This document shows positions 1 through 8,151 of a DNA stretch of 46,748 bases, piece by piece (position 1 is the first letter of the stretch; the number at the start of each line of letters is the position of its first letter). Location of the stretch: contig JACPRD010000106.1 in the NCBI GenBank assembly GCA_016190145.1, positions 1 through 46,748 of the forward strand, read 5' to 3'. The DNA is from Planctomycetota bacterium. GTDB taxonomy: Bacteria; Planctomycetota; MHYJ01; WSZJ01. A program made the translations under genes and the position numbers. Below the pieces are notes generated by a model. That model searched no databases, was not told the DNA's origin, and was given only the letters and a program-made list of their open reading frames with translations.

Positions 1-5
1 CGCAG

Positions 6-100
6 GAGCGGTGGCCGGGACGGCGCGGGCACGCAATCATTCCGACAAGCAAGTCCGCTCAGGTGCCCGCGCCGGCCCGTGCCACCGCGCCGCACCGCTC
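6..100. repeat. Large imperfect intergenic palindrome
   Basis: Outer arms GAGCGGTG (6-13) and CACCGCTC (93-100) enclose a longer inner stem. Its core is a perfect 12-bp match between 21-32 and 63-74, and with the adjoining bases about 16 of 17 pairs match. The loop is roughly 30 nt. The element lies just downstream of the FGE-like gene on the minus strand, so it could be a transcript-end structure or part of a longer repeat running past the left edge of the window. No open reading frame is credible here. Confidence 0.55.
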
Positions 101-113
101 GGGCGTCTGATAC

Positions 114-141
114 GGAGCTCGATTTTTTCTCAGACTCTCAG
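114..141. repeat. Copy of 3'-end palindromic element motif
   Basis: The stretch GGAGCTCGATTTTTTC followed by CTCTCAGA closely resembles 46686-46710 and more loosely 15186-15220. On the minus strand it starts with the TGA stop of the FGE-like gene. The matching second arm, if present, would lie left of position 1. Confidence 0.4.
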
Positions 142-890
142 ACGTCGCGGGCGCAGCGGAAGCCGAAGTTGTCGGACGCCCGCTTCGGATCCATCGCGTA
201 TTTCACAGCGCAACGCGTGTAGAACACGGGCGAGCGCCAGGAACCGCCGCGCAGGACACGCATGGGCTCGGCCTGGGATTCTTCCTGGGAAGCGACCCTG
301 TCGAGGCACCACTGCCAGACGTTGCCGACGAGGTCGAAGACGCCGTAGTAGCTTTTGCCCAGCTTGAACTGATCGACGGCTGTGGTGTCGCCGTGCCCGC
401 TCTCCGAGGAGTTGGCCTTCTCCGGATCCCACACGTTTCCCCAGGGCCAGATGTTACCCCCGGGCCCGCGCGCGGCCTTCTCCCACTCCTGCGACGTCGG
501 CAGCCTCTTCCCTTTCCAGCGCGCGAACGTGAACGCGTCCTCCCAGGTCACGAAGGTCACGGGGTGGTTGGCCTTCGGCTTCGGGAAGATCACCTTGCCC
601 TCGTTCTCGCCGGTTCCGAGCCAATGGGCGGGCATGGCGTAGCCGGTGGCGGCGGTGAACTCGCGGTACTCCGCGTTCGTGACCGGATACTTGTCGATCC
701 AGAAGCCGGAGAGATGCTCGCCCCGGGACCACTCGAGCTCGGACGCGAACCACTCGTCTTCCCACTCCCGGTGCGCGCGCGTCAGGAGCTTCACCTGCTC
801 CTTCGTCGTTCCGACCGTGAAGCCGCCGGGCGGGATGTAGACCATTCCCTGCGGGGCCATCAGGCGTTTCGTGCCGGGTCCGATCTCCAT
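138..890 (-). CDS. FGE/SUMF1-fold protein lacking catalytic cysteines
   Basis: A 250-residue formylglycine-generating-enzyme (SUMF1) domain protein with no signal peptide. Family landmarks are GMVYIPPGGFTVG near the N-terminus, FWIDKYPVTNAEYREF, LPTSQEWEKAARG, FDLVGNVWQWC and RVLRGGSW, ending NFGFRCA. In true aerobic FGE the two active-site cysteines lie just after GGSW; here that stretch is RSPVFYTRCAVKY, so both expected positions are non-cysteine and formylglycine synthesis is unlikely. Non-catalytic FGE-fold modules are common next to phosphoprotein signalling genes, which fits the PP2C gene whose stop is 2 bases upstream. The ATG at 890 is chosen because the frame upstream overlaps PP2C and has no family similarity. 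Precise role unknown. Confidence 0.88.
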   Translation of the reverse strand: MEIGPGTKRLMAPQGMVYIPPGGFTVGTTKEQVKLLTRAHREWEDEWFASELEWSRGEHLSGFWIDKYPVTNAEYREFTAATGYAMPAHWLGTGENEGKVIFPKPKANHPVTFVTWEDAFTFARWKGKRLPTSQEWEKAARGPGGNIWPWGNVWDPEKANSSESGHGDTTAVDQFKLGKSYYGVFDLVGNVWQWCLDRVASQEESQAEPMRVLRGGSWRSPVFYTRCAVKYAMDPKRASDNFGFRCARDV

Positions 891-892
891 CG

Positions 893-1630
893 CTAACCCA
901 CCGCCTTCGCCAGGATTACGGAGATGTTGTCGGGGCCGCCGCGCTCGAGCTCCGTCTTCACGAGCATGTCCACCGCCGGCCAGAGATCCTCCCCCGCCTT
1001 CGAGAGGATTCCTTCGAGGTCGCGGTCCTCCATGTCCTCCATCAACCCGTCCGAACAAAGCAGAAAAAGGTCCCCGCGGTCCACTTTTTCCACCAGGAAT
1101 TCCGGGTCGATCCGCGACTGGATCCCCAGAGCCCGCGTCACGAACTTCTTCGACCGCTTCTCCTCCCCCTGCGGCACCGTCTCCGGCGCCTCCGCCGCCC
1201 AGGAGTGGTCTATCGAAAGCTGCGCCAGCTTCGGCCCGCGCAGCCGGTAGACGCGCGAGTCCCCCATGTTCCCCACGATCACGTGGTCCGCGCACTCCAC
1301 GATGAACGCGATCGTCGCCCCCATCTTGTGCTTCCGCTCCCGCGACGTCGCCGCCAGCCAGAGATCGGCGTTGATCGAGTGAAGCCACTCCCGGCACGAC
1401 ACCGCCAGCCGCCCCAGCGCCTCCTGCGGCCGCCCCTTCGTGCGCCTCCGCTCCTCGAACGCCCGGATGAAATTCGCCGACATCGCCTGCACCGCCATCT
1501 GGCTCGCCACCTCCCCCGCCTGCAGCCCCCCCATTCCGTCCGCGACGATCGCGAAACGCTCTTCCTCCGAAAAGTACAGCGCGTCCTCGTTGTTCCTGCG
1601 CTTGCGGCCGAGGTCGGTTTTTCCGGCCAT
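893..1630 (-). CDS. PP2C-family serine/threonine protein phosphatase
   Basis: A 245-residue soluble metal-dependent protein phosphatase of the Stp/PrpC type, expected to remove phosphate from Ser/Thr residues in the cytoplasm. Metal-binding motifs are visible in order: NNEDA near residue 14, VADGMGG near 30, GDSRVYRL near 120, CSDGLMEDM near 190 and GGPDNISVI near the end. The length equals a stand-alone PP2C domain. Its ATG shares one base with the TGA of the permease upstream (TGATG) and its stop is 2 bases before the FGE-like gene, so the genes are probably translationally coupled. No Ser/Thr kinase is seen in the window. Confidence 0.95.
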   Translation of the reverse strand: MAGKTDLGRKRRNNEDALYFSEEERFAIVADGMGGLQAGEVASQMAVQAMSANFIRAFEERRRTKGRPQEALGRLAVSCREWLHSINADLWLAATSRERKHKMGATIAFIVECADHVIVGNMGDSRVYRLRGPKLAQLSIDHSWAAEAPETVPQGEEKRSKKFVTRALGIQSRIDPEFLVEKVDRGDLFLLCSDGLMEDMEDRDLEGILSKAGEDLWPAVDMLVKTELERGGPDNISVILAKAVG

Positions 1631-3678
1631 CAGGAAGTGGATAAGTCACCTCCTGCGGTTTCGGCTTCGTCTGCGCCGCGGGTGCGGGCGAAGACCCAGG
1701 CGGCGAGGAGGAAGGTGGTGATGGCGGCGGCGGTGAGGATGAAGCCGGGGGGCCGGTCGTCGGCGGGGAGGAGGCGGCCGAGTTTCCCCTGGGAGGCGGC
1801 GAGGAGGCCGGCGTTCCAGGTGAAGTGGGCGGCGACGGTCGTGGCGAGGGAGCCGGAGTGGAGGGCCATCCAGGAGAGGAGGATGCCGAAGAGGCCGACG
1901 GTGACGACGGAGATGGGGACCTGGTGGACGACGCCGAAGAGGGCGCCGCAGCCGAGGATACCGATCCACTTGCCGAGGTCGCGGCGGAGGCCGGAGAGGA
2001 CGAGGCCGCGGAACAGGAATTCCTCGCAGAGGGCGGGGAGGAAGGCCATGAAGACGAGCATTGCGGGGAAGGACTTGAGGGACTCGATGCGCTGGCCGAG
2101 CTGTTCGGTGTGCTCGAGGGCGGTCTCCTGGAAATACGGGATCTTGATGAGGAGGTGATTGAGGTGGAACGCCAGGACGAGGCCGGCGGCCGCCAGGAGG
2201 GGCGCGAGGGCGAGGTGAACCGGGTTTCCGCGGCGGAGCCGGAAGGTGCTGCGGAAGTTGAGGCCGCCCACGACGGCCAGCGCCGCCGCGGGGGCGGCGA
2301 TGAGGAAGATCTGCTGCACGAGGAACTGGCGCTGGGTGGACAGGCCGACGAGGGACGCGGCGAAGGCGAGCTGAAGGGCCATCATGGCGATGACCGCGGC
2401 GAGGGCGTGGCCGAGGCCGGGGCGCGCGGTCCCGAACGTGCGGAGCCACTGGCGCCAGTCGAATTCCGCGCCTCCGCGGAGCAGGACGTCCTCGCGCTGG
2501 AAGATGGACCAGGTCCAGCGGAGGGCGACGAGCGCGTAGAACGCGGAGGAGGCGACCGTCGCCAGCAGGTGGCCCCACTTCCAGTCCCCGGACAGCAGCT
2601 GCACGGTGAGCATCGCGCAGTTCTGGACGGGCAGGAGCGCGAGCGCGTAGTTGAACTCGATGCCGGGGATGAGCGCGCTGAACGCCGTGATGTTGGCGAT
2701 GATCATGACGGGAGTCAGGTAGACCATCGACTCCTTGTACGAACGGGCGAAGGCGGAGAGGCCGAGGCAGAGGGCGCTGAAGAAGAGCGTGAGCGGGAGC
2801 ATGGGGAGGATCACGAGCAGCGCGTTCGAGAAGTTGATGGAGAAGCTGAGCCCGGCGGGGTTGGCGCCCATCATGCTCTTGAAGAAATGCGAGAACGTGA
2901 GGCCCATGGACGTGAGGTGGAGCATGGCGGTGACGAGGGCGATCGCCGCGACCGCGAAGTACTTCCCGAGAACGATCTCGCTCCGCAGCGCGGGGCTGAC
3001 GAGAAGCGTTTCCATCGTGCCGCGCTCCTTTTCGCCGCTCGCCATGTCGATCGCGGGGTAGAACGCGCTCACCGCGGTCATCATCACGAGCAGCATGGCC
3101 AGGAGGCGGCCGAGGTGGAACCCGCCGGCCTTCTCGGGCGGCGCCACGCCCGTCGCGACCACGTCGACCGGGCGCGCGTAGCCCTCCGGCTTTCCCGCGA
3201 GCCGCTGTTTCAGGAGTTCGCTCCCGTACTCCTCGACGACTTTTTCGACTCGATTCTGTGCGAAGATGGATTCGTCCTTGGCGTTGTTGAAGCGCAGTCC
3301 GACGCGCGCCGAGCGCTCTTCGCGGATCGCGTCGGTGAAATCCGGCGGCACGACGATGACGATCTGGAGTTTTCCCTCGAGCAGCCGGGCGTCGTTCGCC
3401 TCTGGCGGGGCGTCCGCGAGATCGGACAGTTCCCACGTGCCGTCCGCCTTCAGCCGCTCCACGAGCCCGGGCGCGTGCGCGCCCCCGACGACGCCGACCG
3501 CGTACTTCTTTTCCTTCAGCTTCTGCGTCTGCGTCATCAGGACCTGCGAGAACAGGACGAGCATCAGCGGGTAGATCACGATCGGCAGCACGACCATCCC
3601 GTACACCGTCCGCTTGTCCCGGAGCGAGTCGAGGATCTCCTTGCGGAAGATGACGCCGACGTTCGGGAGGCGGATCAC
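1630..3678 (-). CDS. ABC-2 type permease fused to CPBP intramembrane protease
   Basis: A 682-residue membrane protein. Residues about 1-400 form a NatB-like ABC-2 permease: an early TM segment, a long extracytoplasmic domain (about 45-220) and a further membrane bundle with the typical SGEKERGTMETLLVSP motif. Residues about 430-670 are a CPBP (Abi/Rce1-like) protease domain with glutamates in ALCEEFLFRG, a histidine in FGVVHQ and AHFTWN near the end. The start is GTG at 3678, overlapping the ATPase stop as GTGA; the frame upstream reads through the ATPase gene and has no permease similarity. Such permease/CPBP fusions are known; the substrate is unknown. It presumably pairs with the ATPase at 3675-4442. 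Confidence 0.92.
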   Translation of the reverse strand: MIRLPNVGVIFRKEILDSLRDKRTVYGMVVLPIVIYPLMLVLFSQVLMTQTQKLKEKKYAVGVVGGAHAPGLVERLKADGTWELSDLADAPPEANDARLLEGKLQIVIVVPPDFTDAIREERSARVGLRFNNAKDESIFAQNRVEKVVEEYGSELLKQRLAGKPEGYARPVDVVATGVAPPEKAGGFHLGRLLAMLLVMMTAVSAFYPAIDMASGEKERGTMETLLVSPALRSEIVLGKYFAVAAIALVTAMLHLTSMGLTFSHFFKSMMGANPAGLSFSINFSNALLVILPMLPLTLFFSALCLGLSAFARSYKESMVYLTPVMIIANITAFSALIPGIEFNYALALLPVQNCAMLTVQLLSGDWKWGHLLATVASSAFYALVALRWTWSIFQREDVLLRGGAEFDWRQWLRTFGTARPGLGHALAAVIAMMALQLAFAASLVGLSTQRQFLVQQIFLIAAPAAALAVVGGLNFRSTFRLRRGNPVHLALAPLLAAAGLVLAFHLNHLLIKIPYFQETALEHTEQLGQRIESLKSFPAMLVFMAFLPALCEEFLFRGLVLSGLRRDLGKWIGILGCGALFGVVHQVPISVVTVGLFGILLSWMALHSGSLATTVAAHFTWNAGLLAASQGKLGRLLPADDRPPGFILTAAAITTFLLAAWVFARTRGADEAETAGGDLSTS

Positions 3679-4442
3679 GTTTTCGCCCCCGGGGCCGCCG
3701 GCCGCGCGTCGAACAGCCGGAAGAAGGCATCTTCGAGGTCGGGCGACCCGGTCTGGCGCCTCAGCTCGTCCACCGATCCCTCGGCGAGCTTCCGCCCGTC
3801 CGCGATGATCGCCACCCGGTCGCACAGCTTCTCCGCCTCGGCCATCACGTGCGTCGAGTAGATCACGCACTTCCCCGCTTCCTTCGCCCGCCGCACGTAC
3901 GCCACCAGCACGCGTGCGATCAGGATGTCGAGCCCGCTCGTCGGCTCGTCGAGGATGATGACCTTCGGGTCGTGGACGAGGGCGCGCGCGATGGAGACCT
4001 TCTTTTTCATGCCTGTCGACAGCTTGCCGCACTGCGTGTCGGCGTAGGAGCCCATCTCGAACTCCGCGACGAGAGCCTCCTGCCGCGCGCGCACGGCCTC
4101 GGGGGACATCCCGTAGAGCCGCCCGAAGTACGCGATCATCTCGCGCGGCGTGAGGCGTTCGTAGACGCCGGTGTCGCCCGACAGGAACCCGATCGACTGG
4201 CGGACGAGGTGGGGCTCGCGCTGCACGTCGTAGCCCAGGACCGTCACCGAGCCCGACGTCGGCCGGAGCACTGTGGAGAGAATCCGCAGCGTCGTGGTCT
4301 TCCCCGCCCCGTTCGGCCCGAGAAGCCCGAACACCGACCCCGGCGGGCAGTCGAACGACAGCCCGTCGACCGCCGCGACGTCGCCTCGCTTGCGGTCGTG
4401 GAAGACCTTCCGGAGATCACGGACCTGGATCATCGAACCCAA
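3675..4442 (-). CDS. ABC transporter ATP-binding protein (NatA-like)
   Basis: A cytoplasmic ATPase of about 255 residues that should energise the neighbouring permease. Walker A is GPNGAGKTT, the signature motif is KLSTGMKKKVSIARAL (a variant of LSGGQ typical of NatA-like proteins), Walker B is VIILDEPTSGLD, and the H-loop is IYSTHVM. An in-frame ATG at 4433 is an equally reasonable start, giving MIQVRDL. It is the first gene of the four-gene minus-strand operon; upstream is a 47-bp gap to the gene at 4490-5926. Confidence 0.93.
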   Translation of the reverse strand: MGSMIQVRDLRKVFHDRKRGDVAAVDGLSFDCPPGSVFGLLGPNGAGKTTTLRILSTVLRPTSGSVTVLGYDVQREPHLVRQSIGFLSGDTGVYERLTPREMIAYFGRLYGMSPEAVRARQEALVAEFEMGSYADTQCGKLSTGMKKKVSIARALVHDPKVIILDEPTSGLDILIARVLVAYVRRAKEAGKCVIYSTHVMAEAEKLCDRVAIIADGRKLAEGSVDELRRQTGSPDLEDAFFRLFDARPAAPGAKT

Positions 4443-4489
4443 CTTTGTAGCAGGCGCGTGCCAAGGGAGCGAGGATTCGATGCGCCTTG

Positions 4490-5926
4490 CTAGCGTTTGA
4501 GCTCGATGGAGACGGCGAGGCCGGGGGTTGCCGGATAGCCAAATTTGAGCGATTCAGGCACTGGACGACCGGCAATGAGGTGCCACTCGATTGTCTTCCT
4601 CGTCTCCTCAAGCCCGGGCCAGACGATATAGCCGGCCAATTGCGGGTCTCCGAGTAGCCATGTCGGAGGCGGGGCTACGACGTCAGGCAGAGCGAAGCAG
4701 CCTTCGTCATCGGTCAGTACGGTACGCAGCTTCCGACTGCGAGCAAGCCGGTGCCCAAAATTCACCGCGACGCCTCGTAGCGGCTTTCCTGTTTCGACAT
4801 CGGTTACTCTGCCCTTGAGTTCGGATCGGACAGCGCTTGAATCAAGTACCAATTCCAGTACAGATCGATCCTGGATGATCCCCTCTCCAAATGCCGCCCT
4901 CCCGTCCTGTGCGAACGCTGCCCCCCAGAATCTTCGCCCGTGAAGCGACTGGCGTGAGGTCCCATAAGACGCGCGCAGCGAGAACAAGTACCCCCCTTCT
5001 TCCTGCTTACTCCGGACGTCTCGGTCGATCCAGACCGAGCCGAGATCAGCTCGCTCGTAAGCAATGACTGCGGTCGCGCCTGGTACCGATGCACCGTGCT
5101 CGTCGGTCACGACCAAGCGAACAGTACAGGAAGGACTTCGTCGAATCACGATGGAGTATCCGCGCGAATCCGACACAAGAAACGTGTCCTTGAGCGGGCC
5201 GGCGTTTGGCATGTCGGTCTCAAACAGGACCGCACCGTCTGTCGAATCGTCCTGCGAAAGCGAAAAGGAGATTCTCATTTCCGCGGGGACCCCCCTGATT
5301 TCGAATCGTCCAGCAATGTCTGTGCGTAGGTCCAGCCTGCCATCGCCTCCGCAAACCAGCTTGTAGGCCTTCCGAAGCGGCAGTTCCGTCAGACCGGCAG
5401 TCAGAGCGCACGTTAGAGATTGATTGGCTTGCGGATCGCCACTCTCAGCCTGAACCACTCCGTTGATATTCGCGGTCTGATCAATTCTAAGAATCCAATC
5501 GGCTTTTTCCGTGGCGACATCTAATATCTGGAATTCCCGTTGATGCCACTGCATCGGTTCACGTGAGGAAGATCTACCTGCGCAAATTGTCCACATCCCC
5601 TTCCTCTCTCGTGTGGCGGCGACCAGATGGACCACAGGCTGTCGCAGCAATTCAGAGCAAGTGACCTGTCCCGATGGGGAAATGCAAGCGACTCTCCAGG
5701 CATCTGCGGAGAATTTGTCAGGTGGCTCGATATGAACCGTGACGGAGAATTCATGGTTTCCGTTGTTCCCTGGTCCCACACCTTCGTTGTCTGGATCGGC
5801 AACCCGGCTCTCAATTCCCGGAGCGGGCGACTGCACTGTATCGACGTAGAAGCCTCTGAAAACGAAGACACCCAGCCCCAGAATTCCCAGGGCGGCGATA
5901 CCCATCCGGACACGCTTGGAGCTCAA
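4490..5926 (-). CDS. Membrane-anchored carboxypeptidase-regulatory-like protein
   Basis: A 478-residue protein with an N-terminal membrane anchor (MGIAALGILGLGVFVF) and a beta-rich extracytoplasmic part. Near residue 380 the stretch LKGRVTDVETGKPLRGVAV is typical of the carboxypeptidase-regulatory-like (Ig-like) fold; a weaker copy near 165 reads INGVVQAESGDPQANQS. The start is TTG at 5926 with GGAGAG upstream, or the ATG seven codons later. It follows the glycine-rich gene by 18 nt, is in the same frame and is probably co-transcribed. Codon use is visibly less GC-biased than in the flanking operons. No enzymatic motif was recognised. Confidence 0.75.
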   Translation of the reverse strand: MSSKRVRMGIAALGILGLGVFVFRGFYVDTVQSPAPGIESRVADPDNEGVGPGNNGNHEFSVTVHIEPPDKFSADAWRVACISPSGQVTCSELLRQPVVHLVAATRERKGMWTICAGRSSSREPMQWHQREFQILDVATEKADWILRIDQTANINGVVQAESGDPQANQSLTCALTAGLTELPLRKAYKLVCGGDGRLDLRTDIAGRFEIRGVPAEMRISFSLSQDDSTDGAVLFETDMPNAGPLKDTFLVSDSRGYSIVIRRSPSCTVRLVVTDEHGASVPGATAVIAYERADLGSVWIDRDVRSKQEEGGYLFSLRASYGTSRQSLHGRRFWGAAFAQDGRAAFGEGIIQDRSVLELVLDSSAVRSELKGRVTDVETGKPLRGVAVNFGHRLARSRKLRTVLTDDEGCFALPDVVAPPPTWLLGDPQLAGYIVWPGLEETRKTIEWHLIAGRPVPESLKFGYPATPGLAVSIELKR

Positions 5927-5944
5927 GTCGACTCTCTCCGCACA

Positions 5945-7372
5945 TCAGGGGCAGTAAGGGAGCGGTCGGACCAGGACCTGCACGAAGCCTGACTCCCCCC
6001 AGAAATATCCCGGTCCCGGACCACCTGGAGTCAGCGTAATCCTCTTCAGTTTCACCTGCGCCCGTGGATCGTAGTGCCCACCCATGACGTTGCCGCCTGT
6101 CCCTCCATTCCCGTATTCCCATGAACCGGGCCCCCCGCTGCCTCCGGTCGCGAGTACGATTCGACCTCCGAGCGCCCCGGCGTTGCCGCCATTTCCTCCA
6201 CCGCCATTCGGACCGCACGCCCCACCTGGCCCGCCATACGCGAATGCGTCGTCCTTTTGTGACTCTGCCTCCGCATGACCGCCGGTTCCACCAAATGTCA
6301 GCCCGAATCCGCCGGGTCCACCAGTGGCGATCGATACGCCGGAAACGGAGTATGACTGCGCACACCCGCCGTTTCCTCCTCTGTACCCCGGGGCACCAGT
6401 TCCACCGAGAGCCATCGCCCCCCGGTCGCCGGTTGCGTGTGCACTTCCTCCATATCCACCCTCGACTCCTGAACCTCCCGGCCCACCTGTTGCCTCTGCT
6501 GTTCCAGAGGAGGTCGCTGTTGCGTCGCCTCCCGTCCCTCCTCTGAGGCCCGCAGCGATACCTCCTGCGCCACCCGTGGCCACGGCCATGCCGTCGGTAG
6601 ATACGGCGAATGCTTCCCCACCCTTCGATCCGCCTCCACGCGCATCACCGCCAACCGCTTTGGAATTTCCCTTGTCAGCAATCGCATCAGCTCGGCCGCC
6701 GATCCCGCCATCGGGGCCTCCCCTGCCCCCGTAGGCGAATGAGTCTCCGCGCCCGAGGGCCTCCGCACGCGCGAACGCGCCGTCGCTCGCCTCCGCCGAA
6801 TCTCCACCGTATGCCCTCGCCTCGAACGCGGAAATCGCGTTCGCTTGACCTCCGCTCGGGTCAAGGCCGGCGTTTCCACTTCAGCCTACGGCACATGCGA
6901 CGACAGTTGGAGACTTCCCGCCACCGAGCCCGAGGGCCGTAGCGGCTGCTGCGGTGCTAGTTCCCGGATCGCAGACCACGTAAATTGCCGTATTGTCAAC
7001 CTGTGACTCGATCGCCATGGTGACGAGATCGTTTCCGGTGAGGATAACGATCTCGTTTTCGGCAGACGGCGAAATAGCGTCCCTTGACCATCGGACCAGG
7101 ATCGGTTTCTTCCCCTTCTCGCTCGAATATGAGGCATCGGCGGATCGTACGTCGCCAGCCATTCCGGACATCAGCGTAGCAAAGTCAGCCAGAGCGACTC
7201 CGAGATCAACCGCATTTAACCGCGGTGGACCAGAGAGGCTCGGCCCAGGATCCAGCCCTGACCTGTCGATCGCCTCCCGCAAGATGGCCTCGGGAGTTGA
7301 GGTCTGAGCCTCTGTCCTGAACCCGATTTGCGCGGCGACGATCGTAATGGTGAGAATTACGTGCCTCAGCAT
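5945..7372 (-). CDS. Secreted glycine-rich (PGRS-like) protein with in-frame UGA
   Basis: One 476-codon frame broken only by a UGA at codon 164 (6881-6883). Residues 1-22 are a signal peptide ending near TEAQ. About 23-160 form a small alpha/beta domain of unknown family. The rest is a Gly/Ala-rich repeat region with units such as YGGDSAEA, ATGGAGG and GGNGGNAG, like mycobacterial PGRS domains. The repeat character starts before the UGA (LGLGGGKS) and continues in frame straight after it (SGNAGLDPSGG), and no start codon with a binding site restarts translation. This argues for one protein. A cysteine sits four residues before the UGA. GGGAG precedes the ATG at 7372. Selenocysteine, readthrough, a nonsense mutation or a sequence error could each explain the stop. 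Confidence 0.7.
6844..6865 (-). promoter_or_regulatory. SECIS-like hairpin downstream of in-frame UGA
   Basis: On the mRNA, CTTGACC pairs perfectly with GGTCAAG around the 8-nt loop CGAGCGGA. The loop begins 22 nt after the UGA at 6883-6881. Bacterial SECIS elements lie directly downstream of the UGA with the apical loop about 16-37 nt away and usually a G among the first two loop bases; here the second loop base is G. Fit is good but not proof. Confidence 0.5.
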
Positions 7373-7650
7373 AGCGATTCTCCCTCTTTCTCGAGGAGTG
7401 TCCTCCTGTCAGACTCCCGTCACGGAATCAACAGCCGATCAGCGTACAAGCGGATGCGGGTCGATTCAAGGACACACTTAACTCGCTTCGGAGACACAGG
7501 CACGGGATCAGCCCATCTTGCGATTCGGCTGAGAATCAGGAAAACGGTTCCGACCACCGTTCGTTGTACTTGCCTGGCATTCTCTTGGATTCCCGCATGA
7601 GATTCGCGTACCACTTGATCTTCGAGCCGAGCCAGTTGAGGATGTCCGTT

Positions 7651-8007
7651 ATGCGCAAGGCCCTGCTCGCCGCGATGGCCCTCGGCGCGGCGTCCTGCAC
7701 CACGGCGTACTCCTACCGCAAGAACACGGTCGTGGTGCGCAACGAATCCGGAGGGCCGATTTTCGACGTCGCCATCGAAATCCGCGGAGACCGGCACTCC
7801 CTCGGAGCGCTCCACCCCGGCGATGATCGACACGTCACGGTTCGACCCGCGCTCGGAGGACGCGTGACCCTGACCTGGCGAACCGCGGCCGGCGCCACCG
7901 CGACCTGGGAGGGCGGAGAGCTCGAGGATTACGTCTACCACGTGGAGTACAGGATCCGGCAGGAGCGCGTCGAAGAGGAGATCCGGATGCGCACGTGGAG
8001 CGACTGA
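7651..8007 (+). CDS. Small lipoprotein with beta-rich C-terminal domain
   Basis: About 118 residues: a lipoprotein signal (MRKALLAAMALGAASC) followed by a short beta-rich domain containing VVVRNESGGPIFDVAIEIRG and an acidic tail. The ATG at 7651 is preferred because GAGG lies 9 nt upstream and the signal peptide then starts correctly; ATG 7642 is an alternative. The gene stands alone: the 278-bp upstream gap is shared with the divergent glycine-rich gene, and a shared palindrome follows downstream. No family was recognised; a role as a small exported structural or assembly factor is a guess. Confidence 0.7.
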   Translation: MRKALLAAMALGAASCTTAYSYRKNTVVVRNESGGPIFDVAIEIRGDRHSLGALHPGDDRHVTVRPALGGRVTLTWRTAAGATATWEGGELEDYVYHVEYRIRQERVEEEIRMRTWSD

Positions 8008-8096
8008 CGGGCTAAGCGACAGAAGGTAAGTGCTTTCCCACCCGCTGCGATGCTGACACCGGCACCCTTCGACTCGCCCTGCGGGCTCGCTCAGGG

Positions 8097-8151
8097 TAAG
8101 CCGGGCCGCGTGGGGCTATGAGGTGAGAAGTCTCTTACTCGGCCCGGCTTA
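8097..8151. terminator. Palindrome between convergent genes
   Basis: TAAGCCGGGCC (8097-8107) and GGCCCGGCTTA (8141-8151) form a perfect 11-bp inverted repeat around a 33-nt loop. It sits between the convergent genes ending at 8007 (+) and 8149 (-), and its right arm contains the stop codon of the minus-strand gene. A bidirectional transcript-end structure is likely, although there is no clear T-run. Confidence 0.45.

Noticed and set aside
1630-3861. Long Glu/Gly/Arg-rich plus-strand frames opposite the ABC permease
   Set aside because: Antisense shadows caused by high third-position GC; the minus-strand frame has clear family motifs.
4448-4464. Sigma-54-like promoter (TTGGCAC ... TGCTA) upstream of the ABC operon
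   Set aside because: The spacing between the GG and GC elements is one base short of the strict sigma-54 consensus.
5927-5947. Possible third readthrough: the glycine-rich gene and the next gene are in the same frame across a UGA at 5945-5947
   Set aside because: The downstream gene begins with its own membrane anchor and has a GGAGAG site before TTG 5926, and the UGA is not followed by a comparable hairpin. Ordinary gene boundary.
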